A stretch of DNA of 64,000 bases, from assembly GCA_013398055.1 (NCBI GenBank), contig VZRS01001751.1:124001-188000 (forward strand), given 5' to 3'. Position numbers and translations under genes: made by a program. The notes below the pieces were generated by a model. That model did no database searches. It was not told the origin of the DNA and saw only the letters and a program-made list of their open reading frames with translations. Shown here one piece after another: positions 1 to 13,678 of this stretch (its first letter is position 1; the number at the start of each line of letters is the position of its first letter). The stretch is from Ifrita kowaldi. Lineage: Eukaryota > Chordata > Aves > Passeriformes > Cinclosomatidae.

Positions 1-2986
1 TCTCCTGCTGGTAACTCCTCAGCTGTGGGGGCGAGCTCAGAAACCCGTGTTCTCCCCTGGGGTGTTGCCATAGCTGGCAAGCACAGTGCCCATCTAGCTG
101 CTCCTGCTGCTTACTTTTACTGGGAGGGACATAAGGCATGAGAGAAAAGGGTTTTTATAGTAATGATGAGTAAAAGGTTATACTAGAATGCATAAGAAGC
201 TTCACCTGGAAGCTCAGAAACACCTGGCTTCCCAGAAAGGTCCCTCTGCGCCAGGCACCCTCTAGGGAGGTCCTTCTCACATGTGTAAGGCAGTGACCCA
301 CGTCCCCACAGGAGGTTGTGTTTTTCAGCTTCCTCTTCATGCTCTTCAGGAGACTACTTATTCCTTACGTTTTGCTGACTCAGGAAGGTCTGATATTAAG
401 CTGTACTACCACGGGCACACAAAAAGCCATTGTATCACTGCAAGGCAATCTTCAAGCGAGTAATGGAGGGTTAATACCCACGCTCAACGTTCTTTACAAG
501 TTTGACTTCCAATTAATTGACTGAATTACAATGTCCTCAGATTTATCAGCAGAGCATGGTTTCACAGATTTCGTAATAGGATTATATATGCAGAATAACT
601 AGATGATCTTGAGTAGACTTCCAGTTATTACAGATGAATAAATGGGTTAGAAGAAGCCAGTAAAGACACTGGCTGTGTAAGCTACTGCAGCCTTCACATG
701 CCTCCTAAAATGCTGTTGAGTTTTGAAGTCTAGTCCTGTGCCTCAGCCAGTGTAACACAGTCCCACAATACACAAACATTTTAGTAACCCAGAGTCACCT
801 TTAAGAGTGGAACCAGAAGGCAAGCAGAGAGCCCCATTCCACCAAGGAACCTGTGTACATTCCATCTCACATACAGAACCAGTGTTAATCTAAAGAAGAA
901 GGCACAGGTAATTCCACATATCAGCCCTTTTGGTTGGTCTTTCTGCACATCATCTTCTACCAAGAAGTACGCTGTTTCCACCTCCATTACAATGGGCCCT
1001 TGTTTCTAAATTAGCTTTGGGGTTGCTGATGCACAAACACTCTGCTGAAATCTGACTGAAACCAGACCATTGCATGGGTTTCCTAAGCCAAACAAATTTG
1101 CTCCCAGCCCGCCTTTGGGCCTCTACAGAGGGGCCCACACAGCCAGCATCTAAAAGACTGCTGCCCCCAACCACCAGATGGAGAAAGATGCTTCCTGAAG
1201 GGAGAGGAGGCAAGCGGTTCACCAAGCACTAGTGCTTCTTCCTGTAGAGGACTTTGAAGTATCTTTACCTGGTATCTCCAGGAAGGACAGAGCTTCTCTC
1301 TGTTCCATTCCTCTGTTTGCTGGGAGGAATCACCAGACACCTTCCTGACCAGTTCCTCTGTGCCCCAAAACAACTTTAACTGCCAAAACACTAGTAAGTG
1401 AAGGATGGACAGCAACTTATACCCATTCAGATTGACAGAGAAACTTGATTACAAGTTAAATCACAGCTGAATTCCTTTATGACTGCAAAGCTTCCATGTC
1501 CATCTTCACATACTATTTCCCTTTAAAACATTAATTTTTTAATGTTCCTGTACAAAACCTTTCTGTTTACATTTAAACTAAGTCATAATTTTGCAGTCAC
1601 AATATGTTGTTTAAATATCATGCTCAACAAAATAAGAGTTTGTGCTTTATGGCAGTCACATCTTAATCCTACCTAATTCTAATGTATTATTGACCATGTT
1701 ATAACACAGAAATTCATAAGGGCTGAGTAAATCTATTTTCATTGTTATAACATGACCTTTTCTATTGTTTTAAAGTAGAAGAGCACATGTTTATAGAAGC
1801 ATATTGTATAAACATTTTCACTAAGAGCAAATCTGGTATGTGTTATTTCACTGATATTTCTAGGCAGAAGTGCTAGCTTTCCTGAAATGAGAGAAGTAAA
1901 TTAAAGCTTTCAGTTGACTTCATTCTTTCTTATAAAATGCAATAGTGGTAAAAGCATTTCCCAGCCTTCCCAAAGGAAGGTTGACAGATGTGATTGCAAC
2001 CCACACACCTCCCTCTGGGAAAGAAAATACATCACGCCCATGGAAAAAAGATTTCTGGATAGTGCTTTTGCAAATTGCCAGGCTTTCTTAACTATGAAAC
2101 AGAACTATCGCCAGATCTCAGAGGAAGTCATTATGGGAACCTACTCAGGGAACTTAGAATCAATTAACCTTCAAAGTCAGCGTGGTCACCTCGTAATGAC
2201 TCAGTCATATGCTACAACCACACTGCTTATTATGCAATAGCACCTAAATGATAATTAATGATTACCTAAGGATTTCTAATGAATTTAAAAATCTACAAAC
2301 AAACCCCAAAATCTAGGCCCAAACCCCTTGAATAAACAACTATCTTGCTTAGATTTCAAAACAACATAAAACTAAGTGAAGAAGCATGCCATCAATTTAT
2401 TCCAGTTTTAAAACAGAATCAATTTGATAAATTATCTAAATTCTTCTCTAGTCCAGACATTTCTTCTGTCAACTCGTAAAGGGAATGTTTTCCCTATTCT
2501 GTGGTCAAATGTGTAATGTATGACAGCCAGTCATGCAGTTGTCAGCCCAAGACTAGATTCATATATTATTACTTCTGTTTTATGTGAGAATAAGGGGGTT
2601 TACATTGACTTCATTTCACTGCCTTTATGAATTGTGCAGTTACCAACCCACTCCTCAGAAGTACAAAGTGTACCAAACATTTTGAAAGAGCAGAACAGGG
2701 CGGCTAGCTCATTAAATTACCTACTGGCTGAACAACATTGCACTTCAATTTTTCTTTATCTAGCTACCAAAGAAATGAAGACATGTTACAGCATCACCAC
2801 GCCTTTTCATTTTCATTTGTCCAGCTTCTATTAGAGACACCAACTGTCATGAAATCCTCTCTTTAGTGTGCCTAAATTCTTCAATTGTACTGAACAAGAA
2901 GCATTAAGAAGCATTGGCCTCAATACCCAGCCAGAATACACATACCAAAACCTGGACTATAATTTAAACATTTAAGTCCCACTGAA

Positions 2987-3005
2987 GGGGAGGAGGGGGG
3001 AGTGT
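2987..3005 (+). other. G-rich tract
   Basis: Short purine tract with runs of four, two, six and five G separated by short A- or T-containing spacers. It could form a two-layer G-quadruplex on the plus strand, the template strand for DAPK1. Only three runs have three or more G, so a three-layer structure would need to split the six-G run. It may simply be low-complexity sequence. Confidence 0.35.
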
Positions 3006-4125
3006 GGGGGCTGAACACTCCTGTGAATCTTTCCTGAACCCAAATACTGCTGGTATATAGGTTTCCATCACTGAAGTTCCTTAAGTGCCCAGTCTGGATA
3101 CAGCAGGTGTTTACTTTGGCCCAGCAGAGTGCCTTAGTATTTTGATCTCATCTACAACATCCAGATTTAATATACGAGGAGCACTAGGTTCAGCAAACAA
3201 AGAGGGCCAAGCATTTTGCTCAGGGACTGCAGCACGCAGAAATCAGCTCTCCCTTCAAGATGTGCTCAGTGTCACACAGGCTCTGAGCCTGTCCTTTCAG
3301 CACTGTGAAGCCTTTCCTAACCTGTCTACATATTCTCAGTGCATCTATCTGTGGGCCTGGAATTTAGGACTTTGAAATCCAAAGGGGGCATAAGATCTAC
3401 AAATTATTGTCACAGGGTTTGCTAACCTCCTGTTACATCCCAGAAACACCAAATATTGGTGCAAAGCCACTGGAGAATAACTTTGTTATTTACTTACAGG
3501 TAAAATTAACAAGAATCTCAGAGGTATTTCAACCAAAAGACAACTGAAAAATAAAGAAACCCTGTGAAGAATTCAAGCTTCTCTGGAAGACAGGCTATAA
3601 CTCTCTTCCAGAGCATAACTGCAAAAACTCAAATTAAAGCCCCAATAAGATGGAAAAGGAATTTAAAGAGTTCGTAATTATTTGCTCTTATTTACTCTTC
3701 AATGATCAACTAATGAAATTGCTATAATTTTTATACAGGGATGTATCATCCTCTCCTTGCACTGTTCTGTTTTGGTTAATAATACGAAGCTACCAACAAA
3801 GTAGAAACTCAGAGACAGTGGGATGCACAGAACTAAGTTTAAAAGAAAGTTTATGCTTTCAAATGAAGCATAAATCCTAGTATTTAATGCAGAAATCCTT
3901 CTAAGTTAATGTAATTTCACTGTAATACTTTCAAAGCTTTCTATTTTTAAAAAATTTATAAAATAGATAATCATCACTCAGAACCATGCTCCAAGAGCTA
4001 ACCATCTTAAATTAAGATTTCAAATTCAAAAATGAAGTTATGCATTTTGCTGAGAAAAGTATGAATACCTAACTCCACCCACAGCTTCCAAGTGAAAGGA
4101 GTCAGATATTGCTATCAAGCCAATT

Positions 4126-4150
4126 TTAACAAAAGCATTGCTTTTGTTAA
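4126..4150. repeat. 25-bp palindrome, 12-bp arms
   Basis: Two perfectly complementary 12-base arms (TTAACAAAAGCA and its reverse complement) are separated by a single T. It lies in intronic DNA with no neighbouring gene feature. It would form a near loopless hairpin in DNA or RNA. No function is inferred. Confidence 0.6.
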
Positions 4151-5067
4151 TTCTAAGGAAATACTATACAATATAGGATGAAAATATTTATTCTTTGTGT
4201 TGCAGCAAGAAACCTTAACCAACGCACTACAAAGAATCAAACAATGAGTATATTTTTACATCTGCAGTCTAAATAAAGACATAATAAAGTAGAAGAGAAA
4301 AGAAAATGCAAGAGAGAAATTATGCATCCAAGGCCAGAAAAAAGGGGAACCAAGTAGGTGCAAAACATGCTTGAGGAAAGAAAATAATTATCACTGTGCA
4401 GAGACATCTGTGTTTTCTAGTCTGTGAAGTCTGAAAAAATGATGGCTTCAGCAGAGCTCACTAGAAATAGCTTAGTACTGCTATCATATAACAGACTCTA
4501 ATTGCTGCAGCTGGATAGGAAAAAGTACTACAAAATTCTGACTAATTCCATTATTTGTGTGATAAAAGGAAAAAGAAGAAAACTATTAAGGTTTTAAGTT
4601 AGATGAGGAAAAGACAGCGGCTTCCAGTTTGTATGTAGTATGCATAACATTCCTTTCAAGATGATGAAAGAGTCCACAGAGTTGGAATTTGAAAGGTTAT
4701 TTCCAAATCAAGAAAGGAGACACCCATCACAAAGACCTAGAGTTATGAAAGTATGTCTGAATGCTCTAAATACACCAAAAGACTGCAATAATGTAAGGTT
4801 CTTCAAGGATATCTCATGCTTGTGCATGGCTGCTGAATCTTCTAAGGAAGGATTTGGTTTTAAAAGTTTCATAAATTACATGTTTCATAGAACTTGGGTT
4901 TTTTGGTAGATCAATTTCCTCATATAAGGTAGTTGAAAGAAAAACTTCTAGACACCTATATGGAAAAAGACATTCTGTTTTGTATTCTGTGCTGTGAGGA
5001 CCTGCCTTGCCATTGCAATAATTACCCAACTGTCCACATATTCCCGCATATAAATCATGACCTTGAA

Positions 5068-5345
5068 AAGAATCATAGAATGGTTTGTGCTGGAAGGGAC
5101 CTTAAAGATCATCAAGTTCCAACTCCCCTGCCATGGGCAGGATCACCTCCCACTAGACCAAGTTGCTCAGAACTCCATCCAACCTGGCCTTGAGCACTTC
5201 CAGGAATGGAAATCCAGAACTTCTCTGGGCAACCTGTTCCAGTGCCTCACCACACTCACAGTAAATAATTTCTTCCTAATATCCAATCCGAGTCTACCAT
5301 CTTTCAGTCTGATGCCATTCCCCCTTGTCCAGTCAATTGCTCACC
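5068..5345 (-). mobile_element. CR1 LINE 3'-end fragment
   Basis: The plus strand shows the reverse complement of the 3' part of CR1, the dominant avian non-LTR retrotransposon. It starts with the terminal AATCATAGAATGG, followed by the segments reading GGAAGGGACCTTAAAGATCA, the CCACTAGACCAAGTTGCTCA block, the CTTCTCTGGGCAACCTGTTCC block and the CCTTGTCC end block. The element is on the minus strand with its 3' terminus at the low coordinate. It is strongly 5'-truncated (about 0.28 kb of a roughly 4.5-kb element), as is usual for CR1. There is no poly(A) tail, which is typical for the family. It has no coding capacity. Confidence 0.9.
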
Positions 5346-7747
5346 TCTGAGAAACTGCCAATTAGTAAGGCAGAAAAATGTCTAGGAGGCTGTATGCAAT
5401 ATAGCAAACCTCTTGCTGTAGCAGAAAATAAAAATCCATAGTGAACAGGGCCATAGACCCTGTTGCCCTGGGACTGTGAATGTTGACATATGGCAACAAA
5501 AGGGCAGCTGCAATTGCTCAGTTATACAAAATTGTGTCTCTCTGTGGTATGTTGCCTCATTATTGTAGTCAGAACAGAACACAAGTGCCAGGAAATATAC
5601 TATATTCTAACCAGAATGGAAAATGGACACTCAGGGTAGATTCTGAGGACAGCGAAATAGGTTATTTAATGAGATTGTAGCTTTACTTCTGTTCGTATGA
5701 AACTGTTCTGTAAGAACAAAGATTGTCAAGAGGGTAGGTCCCTAGGCAAAATGTGAATATTAGAACATTAGAGAAAAAGGATTACATATTTAATGTCTAA
5801 GCATGCGATTAAAATGACAATCCTGTCTTTTCAATAGCTTTATGCAACATCATAGTGATTTTGAGAACTACAAAACTTTGTAGCAGTTAGCATATTCAAG
5901 TTTACAAAGGGATTGCTAACGTCATCTTTTCCTCTTCAACTGTCTAAATAAATAAATGCATTACCTTTGTGATATCCAAGATAGCACTTCTTCAACTTGA
6001 AAGACTCATACAGCAGTTTGGAAAAGTGAAAACAAAAATCTCCGATTGAAACTACATAAGGATTACTGGCCTCACGAAACAATTACCTAAATTGCAACGC
6101 AAATAATTTGCTGAGCTTCATGCCATCAAGCTTATGAATTATGCAGATTGTCATTCTTCTGCTCAATGGACAGTAGGGGGTACACACTGACGCACACAGC
6201 AACCTTGCTGCCAAAAGGGCTCCTATTCCATGCACAAAGCGGGGTTGGGTGGAATAGTCCCGTTCCTCCTACCTCTGTTATGATTATCAAGCCTCCCTCC
6301 CAGCTTTCAAGTACAGACACTGGCCTCATTTCATCTGGACAGATTACAGAGCATAAAGAGCTGCAGAAGCAACAATACTCTGACAGTAAGGTTATGGGGC
6401 AAGAAAACATGAGACTTAGTATCAAGTGGGGAAAGGAAGAAGCATCACACTAATTTTGCTGTGTATTCACATCCCACTTCAAAGAATTCTGAGCAAAACC
6501 CAGAAGTAGTAAGAATATAAAGAACTTTTACATTATACAGGATGATAATTTAGTTTGGAAAAAATACTTGTTTAAATTATCCAAATTTGGCAAACAAATG
6601 CAAGTGTATACAACTGGAACTAAAAAACCAAGCCAGACTACAACTATTACAATAAATGATCACATGCTGGACTAGAAGCGTAAAAATATGTTCGCATAAA
6701 CAAAACAAAGTATTATCATGCATATATAGACCACAGAAAAGATGAAATTCCAACAGTTACTTCTCAGTTTTCTTTTTAAATCTATACTGTAAATCTACAT
6801 GCTACCGAAACCATGTAGAACTGAAGTATCTTTATAAGGTAAGTGGAAATACCATTTATCAAAGCTAGTAAACAGGAAAACATAACCAACACAAGAAAAA
6901 ACACATGAACAGCCAAGAAAAAGTTACAAGTGCTGCCTGAGATTCTGGTACCAAGTCTTCTGCTTGCATGAAATACTAACTCTAAAGCATGGTTAACTGA
7001 CACAGAGCAAGTATGGCAGTAATAAAGTGGCAGGCATGCAATCTGTGTAAAGGCATGCACATTCCAGCAGCAGGCACTCACAAACTCTTAACGAGTGAAT
7101 AATGCTTAGCTCCTACAATTGCAGTCTTTGAGGAACTGGAAGCCAGACTTGAAAAAATGCAGAAGTAGTCTCTGCTGACATATTTACCTCAATCTATTAG
7201 CAATGACATTGGATGAAAAATTGGGAACTAAACCAGTATGAAACAATGTGAATGTTCAGTTCTCATTTCAACAACAGAGAACTGGGAAAATTCTGTTCTG
7301 TTTTATGTGTGTTAAAAAAAGAGAAAAAGCATTCACTGAGGCCACTTTACACCAACACAAAACACAGTAAAATTTGCTAAACTAATCTTCACTTAGAATC
7401 TCTGTTTTCCTCTGCTCTTATCTTCAAATCAGTTTATTTAGTTCCAGGCTATTCTTCTGGATCCATAACATCAACAGTGATTAAAGTAACAATCAGAGAA
7501 AAAAAATCCTAAATATGCCGATTTTTTTTTTTTCAACTTTGTAGTGCATTCAGAGTGAAAAATATGTGTAGAAATCAGGAAGCTACAACATTGACTTAGA
7601 AATGAAGATTTCTAAGGCTATTATCTATTTTCTTTTGGGGTGATAAGGAACTTCCATTAAATCACTGCAATTCTCAAAGTGTCTGTTTTTGAAAAACAAA
7701 GAAACAAATATTCTGCTACTCCTCCATGCGTCTCTAGAGTTACTTAC

Positions 7748-7969
7748 AGTTCCAGAATAAGAATGACATCTGTTTTGTTCTCATAGACGTCATGAAGCGT
7801 AATCACATTAGGATGTCGAATCTCTTTTAGTATGCCAACTTCTCGCTCGATGTCTTCCCGGCTCACTCCACGACGGCTGGATTTCGTTCTCCTTTTCTTG
7901 ATGAATTTTGCTGCGAACTGCTGACCAGTACTTTTCTCGCGACATTTTTTCACTACAGCGAACTGCCCA
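7748..7969 (-). CDS. DAPK1: DAPK1 second coding exon: kinase N-lobe
   Basis: Internal coding exon of death-associated protein kinase 1, a calmodulin-regulated Ser/Thr kinase of the cytoskeleton that promotes apoptosis and autophagy. The 222 bases encode residues 21 (part) to 95 (part) by human numbering. Visible elements are the rest of the glycine loop (GQFAVVKK), the VAIK-like AAKFIKK with catalytic Lys42, the family-specific basic loop KKRRTKSSRRGVSRE (about 45-59), helix-C Glu64 in IEREV, and ILKEIRHPNVITLH and NKTDVILILEL in strands 4-5. The acceptor (polypyrimidine tract plus AG at 7970-7971) and the donor GTAAGT (from 7747) fit consensus; both junctions are phase 2. DAPK2 and DAPK3 differ in the basic loop and following residues (from memory), favouring DAPK1. 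A start at the internal Met codon in this exon is only an intronic-readthrough artefact: that codon lies in the intron-exon context of the phase-2 frame and is not the true start. Confidence 0.95.
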
Positions 7970-7971
7970 CT

Positions 7972-8530
7972 AAAAAAAAAGAGATGATGAGTGCTCAGTT
8001 CAAGAAAATTTAGAGTAGCCCGTTCACTGTGGTGGGGGAAATCAGCTTTTAACTTTGCTTGACTAAAGTATATTACTCCTTTTTATGCCATCTAGAACAA
8101 TACCTGAAAAAAAACTAGAAGAGGCAGGAAAGTTAATTTAAGATACGGCTTTCGTATCACACAAATATGCACATTCCAGCACGTCTGTAAGTAAAAAGTA
8201 ACACCTTATCAGTGAGGACCACTGGATTTTTGATTACTGGAGACTACTGGACAAAAGTAATGGCTTCTGGATTTCTCCTTCCATATGCATGTTGAGTATT
8301 TTTTCTTCTGCAGGTGGGAGAATTTGAAGTTTCTTACAATCTATATAATTTGTCAATATTCACTTTATTCTATCCTCAAGTTTGTTTCTTAAAAAGTTTT
8401 TAAAACAAAACTGAGTTTTATTACACTGCTTTAGATTTTTAAAGCATTGACCAAATACAGTAGTATCAAGAATTACTGTGATGCGTTAGGTTTTAACTTC
8501 TATATTTTTCTAGTCCTGTACTGCCTAGTG
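7972..8530. other. Intronic sequence, nothing recognised
   Basis: AT-rich intronic sequence immediately upstream (in gene orientation) of the second coding exon. Beyond the polypyrimidine tract adjoining the exon I see no repeat or coding signal. Confidence 0.6.
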
Positions 8531-8911
8531 TGTAACTCTGAAGTTTCCTGTGGCCTGTTAATTTCTGCTCTCTCATGCTAGGTAGACATAACAAAGCCTC
8601 TCCAGGCCTGCTGTCCAGGGACACCCAGACTGTCCTAGGCCCAAAAAGTATAAACCAAAAGCCTCTAAGGGGGGGCAAGCTGAGGGGAATTACATCATTA
8701 AACTGAAGCTTTAATTGGAGAATTAACCCTGATATGCAAATGAACCAAATCTATAAAAGTGTGAAGAATTCGTTACCTGTCATCCATCTTAGGGTCCATT
8801 TTGAGAGCAGCCTCTGGCTCGCCAGGCCTTTGAAGGCCTTTCAAATAAATACCCACCTTATTCCCTTACTCCTGTCTAGTCTCTGTTTTTAGGTGGCCTC
8901 TCAAGGCATCA
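8531..8911 (+). mobile_element. Probable solo LTR of an avian endogenous retrovirus
   Basis: The segment has the order expected of an LTR on the plus strand: a U3-like region with an ATGCAAAT octamer-like stretch at about 8734-8741, a TATAAAA box at 8752-8758, a TTAGGGTCCATTTTG segment, a poly(A) signal AATAAA at 8844-8849, a T-rich U5 and a CA end near 8911. The pattern resembles avian ERV LTRs I know. No internal gag, pol or env sequence flanks it, so it is probably a solo LTR. The 5' boundary (TG at 8529 or 8531) is uncertain and I cannot see a clean target-site duplication. It is antisense to DAPK1. Confidence 0.6.
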
Positions 8912-11900
8912 ACTGTTACTGTATCATCTTGTTAAGTACAAGTTTGAAGACGAGAAAAGTACCGAGGCACTGAGAAACAGTAACCTGTGTTTGTCTTACA
9001 AACCAGAAGAAACTCCAGAAAGCTGCTGACTCCAGCACACTACCATTGATGTACAAGCCTGCTGCTGCTAGATGTACACGCTGATCTAGATCAGATATCT
9101 CGAGGAGACTAATGTTGAGTTAAAGCAAGAACAGGATTTCTAGAACTGTTTTTTCTTTTAAGTTTCCCTAATCTCTTGCTGAGGATTCTCTAGAAATTCT
9201 GTTCCTGCTTCTTTCACCAAATGAAAGAATCATAGAATTACAGAATGATACTAATGAGAACAGCTTCTGAAGCTAGCCCATCCTGTTAACTGAAGAAGAG
9301 CTGTTCTCTAAACCAGACTTAGAACAGCAGTTAAATCAGAGCTAGCCTGAGTAGGTTTGATTAATTGAACAACCGTATAACATTCAGAGCTACTCATTTC
9401 ATGCCACCATTACTACTCTGACCCCACACAGTACCCTGAGGGACAAACTGTCTTGAATGGGGACATGAAGCTGGGCAAGGCTAAATGACTGTCACTCGCA
9501 GAAGGCAGGGCAAAGACAGAACCTCTCCTATGAACTCCCAGAAAGACCCTCTACAGCAAGCACCACCACCTGGGAAATCTTTGAAGGCAGCCATGGGTAG
9601 TGAGACAAATAAACTTTGAGAGAAGTCTTAAGTCAACAGTCTTAAGTTGAGGTTTATATTTATTTCAGTATTATGATCATCATTCAAGTTTCATTTTTCA
9701 TGGTTTAATGAAATCAATTCATGAACTTGTGCGAAGATGTTATGTTGCGTGAAAAATAACTCTGCCTTAAATTCCACCCGCCCCCAATTGCGCACAAAGT
9801 TTTCAAGGATCAGATTTGCGATAATGGGGACCCACACAATATTATTACAAACTGCAGTGCACAGAGCAGTGCTTCAGACCACACCATATCCTCTTCTCCA
9901 TCACACACAGGCTTGAAGACCTGCTTCACTTGCCCGGACTTGGTCTGCTAGTGTTATCAGAGATGCTCTTTGACACGTAAGACGATAATATGTGACTGAA
10001 AGAGAAAGCACAGACCTCTGGAATACTTGTGTCATCCTAAACTGGCAACAGAGAGCTAGACCAGGTGTCCTCAGGTTCACCAGACTTCTCTGCCTGATTC
10101 AGTCCAATTTTGCAACAACTTTTCCTGCAGTTTGATCTCCAAGGTATGAGCAGTTTTGCACTGCTGGAGTAGAAATATTTTCACAGCTGAATTGAAAACA
10201 CAGCCTTTCTGGCTCTTGCTTCCAGGGAGAAAAGCAAGTGATTGTCTCACACTCTCCCCCACAGCATGCACATCCCCATAGAGATACAAAGCTTTATTTA
10301 AAAAGCAGTCAGTTTTGCAGAAAATTCACAGTTTCAGAGACACAACAAAGTGGAGCAGCAGACAGATGTAGACATCATCACAACTCCAAACTCAAGCTCA
10401 TGGACCACAATGAAGTCAAAAGCTGTCTTTTAACCACCTGGCTGGCTTTCAGGCTAGAAGTCTAAACTGCCTGATAGAGGAAGAAAAATATTTCTGCTTA
10501 TGATTCATCCATAGGCTTGAATGCTGCATGGCTAACCACTTTCTTATCGACACTCAGCCTGTAAGTTTAACAAAAGCTACTGCACTATGGAAAATCAACA
10601 AAACAAAACAAAAAAGAAACNAAACCCAGAAACAACAAACCCCAAAATATAATCTTAAAACCAAAATTACATCTAACATCAGCTCTGGAGTAAAAAAGCA
10701 AAAACATGAATCTGAGTTACAGACATACAATGTATTCTGATATCTGAGAAGATTTAATTATAAAAGTTGGTGGGGATTAAAAGTTGCCTGTGTTGATGAT
10801 TTTTCCATGGTATTATTCATATCTGAATTACATCATTCTCCAAAGCCATTTCATGCTTCCAATGCCTTTAAGGCTAAGACTGTTTAATCTTATTTTGGCA
10901 ATGGGTCAACTATGACGCTACAGCATGAGGTTGACCTAGTGGAACAAAGTGGGCTGCATAAGACAACTAGATCTCCTCTCTGTTTCTCTTCTGAGATATG
11001 TAATTTGTTTTTTCAGTCTTTCACTATTTTCTATGTCCACAACAACCTGTTGGAAGGATGCCCTGATCTATCACTATTCAATATAGAAGTGTTATCAGAA
11101 GTCCAATACATTGCTTAAAACCACGTAACTTTAAAGACTGGTCTCATCCACCGTTAATAGGATGTGAGGCTCCAAAAATCTGTGACACTGCTTAAGACTG
11201 TAAGAAAGTTATCAACTAGCAAGTATCTTGAGTAAGTGCTAGTTATACACCAAATAACCTTCTTATTGTTCCTGTTGTGGTATTTATTCAGCACACAACT
11301 GCACAATTAGCTGTTTGTTATTAAACGCTGTGCACGCAGATCACACTTAAGCTGCAATCAAAGGGGCTGTTTCATGCCTGGGATCCCTAAGCCACACCAT
11401 TTTACAACTCTCTCCAAACTCCTGTTTTAAAAGCAGAGGAGATGTGTAAATCAAAGGATATTTACTGGGCTTCCCCTTGCAGAACTGCAGCGACAAGCTG
11501 ATATAGCTTTGCATGGGCTAACATTCATAGAATATCCAGTAATATCCTCCCACAGATCCTAAATTTTCAGATTCAGCATTCATTCAAACAGCATCTTCAA
11601 AGCCAGAAAAGCCCTTTAGTTTTTTAAGTTCTCTTGCTTTTGTAGGTTTGATTTAAAGTGCATGGAGTCAAAAAAAGACTGCCATTTTAGGAGAAAATTA
11701 CACCAACCACCCTGCACCCTCTCCCCACAGTAAATCACAAATTCACACTTAATAAAGTATCTGATGTCACTTTTTTCCACGTGGCAGAATCAGGTTAAAC
11801 AGCAAGGCAGGATGACAGCTTGATGTAAGAACAAATACTTCTGCTAATAATAGTAATTGGTTTTGTGATCTTGTAATTCTTACTCAACCAGCACTTAATT

Positions 11901-13538
11901 ACTACCCTAAACCTGCTCTTTTTGGGACACTTGGCATAACTCCACATCCAGTGATTTTTCAGACTCACTTCAGAACAAGTACTTACCCATTACCTAATCA
12001 TGACATTTCTATATCCTTTATACATCCTGAGACACACTGCCCTTTACAATAAATATATGTATAAGCAAAAGTTATGCAGATAGGGGACGGAAGCACCAAT
12101 AAAACACCTACATGTCAACCTTTATTGGTCCTGGCTTAGTGGGATCACAAAACAACTACTCATTAGCATGAATTAAGGAAAGTTTTACATACAGAGACAG
12201 TTGGTTTAGAATCAAAGGGAAAACACAAAAAAGTCCTTTCATTTTTTACACAAGGATGATGACAATGATTAGGGGCGGCCAGCACCCTGTATTCCCTCCC
12301 ACTCTCAGCCGTCGGCACCAGCCCTTCCTGGCTAGTTTCTTCTGTGAGGAGTAAAATTCTTGCCCCAAGAACCCATTGAAAGAGTTCTAAGCTGGACACA
12401 GAGTTGGTCAACTGTCCCAGTAACCCCCAGGGACCAATTTTCTAGTAGTTATTGCCACAACAGGTCAAGAATGGGGCAATTTTCCATGCCATCTTCTGCA
12501 TTCCAAAGTTTAATCGGAATGGGAAATAGGAGTAAGGAAAAGGCATTAAGTTGCCATCAGAGCAATAAGGTGCCTGGGTATGTTTCTGACATGCAGGCAC
12601 TTTTTTCCTATTTAAAAATTTGATACTCAGTACACAACTCTGATAACACAATGTACTGAGATTCAACTATTTCTACTATTTGTTTGACTACTTCCCTTTT
12701 TAAAATTACACAAATCCAACAGAAAGAGATTTACATAATACTATTAGATTAGCCTGTGAAAGAAACCGCAACTCAACCATGGAACCACTTGTTTTCTCCA
12801 ACAGAACACCTACTAGCACACTGTACACACTTCTGTCTTTCCTCAGAGATCTGCGGCAGGGAAGGCCAGTGGAGCAGGGGATGTGCAGCATCCCACCATC
12901 AGTCACCTCTGTCAGTAACCACTGCTATCCATTACCCCCGTCTGTCACCAAAGGCATCTGATCTGCTTCTGCTAATAAGGTCAGCTCTCCAGAAACTTGC
13001 TGGTGAGGCAGCAATATCCAAGTTTATCCAAAGAAGAGGAAGACCTGTCCACAAACTGTGAAGGGTTATAGCTACATTAAGCCGCTCTCTACCTTCCATA
13101 GGAAGCAAAATAGTATTTTCAGCTTAGCTGCAAATTCAGTTTGGAGACAAACTTTTTCCCTTCCTTCCTTGTGCTTCTTTATGGTCTTGCAAAAGTGGGG
13201 TAAGTCTTGGTTGATAGGATAATAGAGTACTCCATGACTATGAGACTGAGGAGCAGTTGTCTTTCATGAGTAGCACACTAAAAAGACAACCTGTTGTCTT
13301 GGAATATTGTTGTATGGAATAGCAGCTTTAGTGTCAGCTACCAGCATTCTGCCGGCAAGAAAAAAAATCTTCATTTATCTTGACAGATAAAGAAACTGGG
13401 ATAGTCTAAAACAAGGCTTCTTTTCAGGCAGTTTCTCTAAGAGTGCATACACTTATCTTCTTTTCCCCACGAGGGAATATTGTAGAATATAAAAGCCCTT
13501 TTCCCAAATCATATTTTTAATTTTGCAGGAAACTAAAC
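8912..13538. other. Intronic sequence, mostly unannotated
   Basis: Unique AT-rich intron with a single N at 10621 in an A- and C-rich stretch. A short AATCATAGAATTACAGAATG motif near 9228 resembles the tip of CR1 but is too short to call. I see no exon-like frame. Confidence 0.55.
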
Positions 13539-13678
13539 AGTACAGGCAGGTAAGGAATGGCTGCAGGACTGACTGATAAGGTCCTACCATATTTGTCTAG
13601 GCCCTGAAAGTAGGAAAGCCAGAGTACAGGCAGGTAAGGAATGGCTGCAGGACTGACTGATAGTAGGAAAGTCAAGAG
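13539..13678. repeat. Imperfect tandem duplication, 84-bp period
   Basis: A 40-base block at 13539-13578 (starting AGTACAGGCAGG) recurs identically at 13623-13662. A following GTAGGAAAG block also recurs, but the second copy lacks about 30 bases between the two blocks. This looks like a tandem duplication followed by an internal deletion. Confidence 0.8.

Larger units (their letters stand above)
1..7747 (-). other. DAPK1: DAPK1 intron after the second coding exon (partial)
   Basis: This intronic sequence begins at the GT of the splice donor at 7746-7747 (minus strand) and runs off the window. It is AT-rich with stop codons in all frames. Apart from a CR1 fragment near 5.1-5.3 kb, a G-rich tract near 3.0 kb and a short palindrome near 4.1 kb, I see no recognisable feature. 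No further DAPK1 exon (the part continuing kinase lobe 1 after the ILILEL strand) is visible, so that exon lies beyond position 1. Confidence 0.8.

Noticed and set aside
9228..9300. Possible CR1 3' tip
   Set aside because: Only about 20 bases resemble the CR1 terminus and the following sequence does not continue as CR1.
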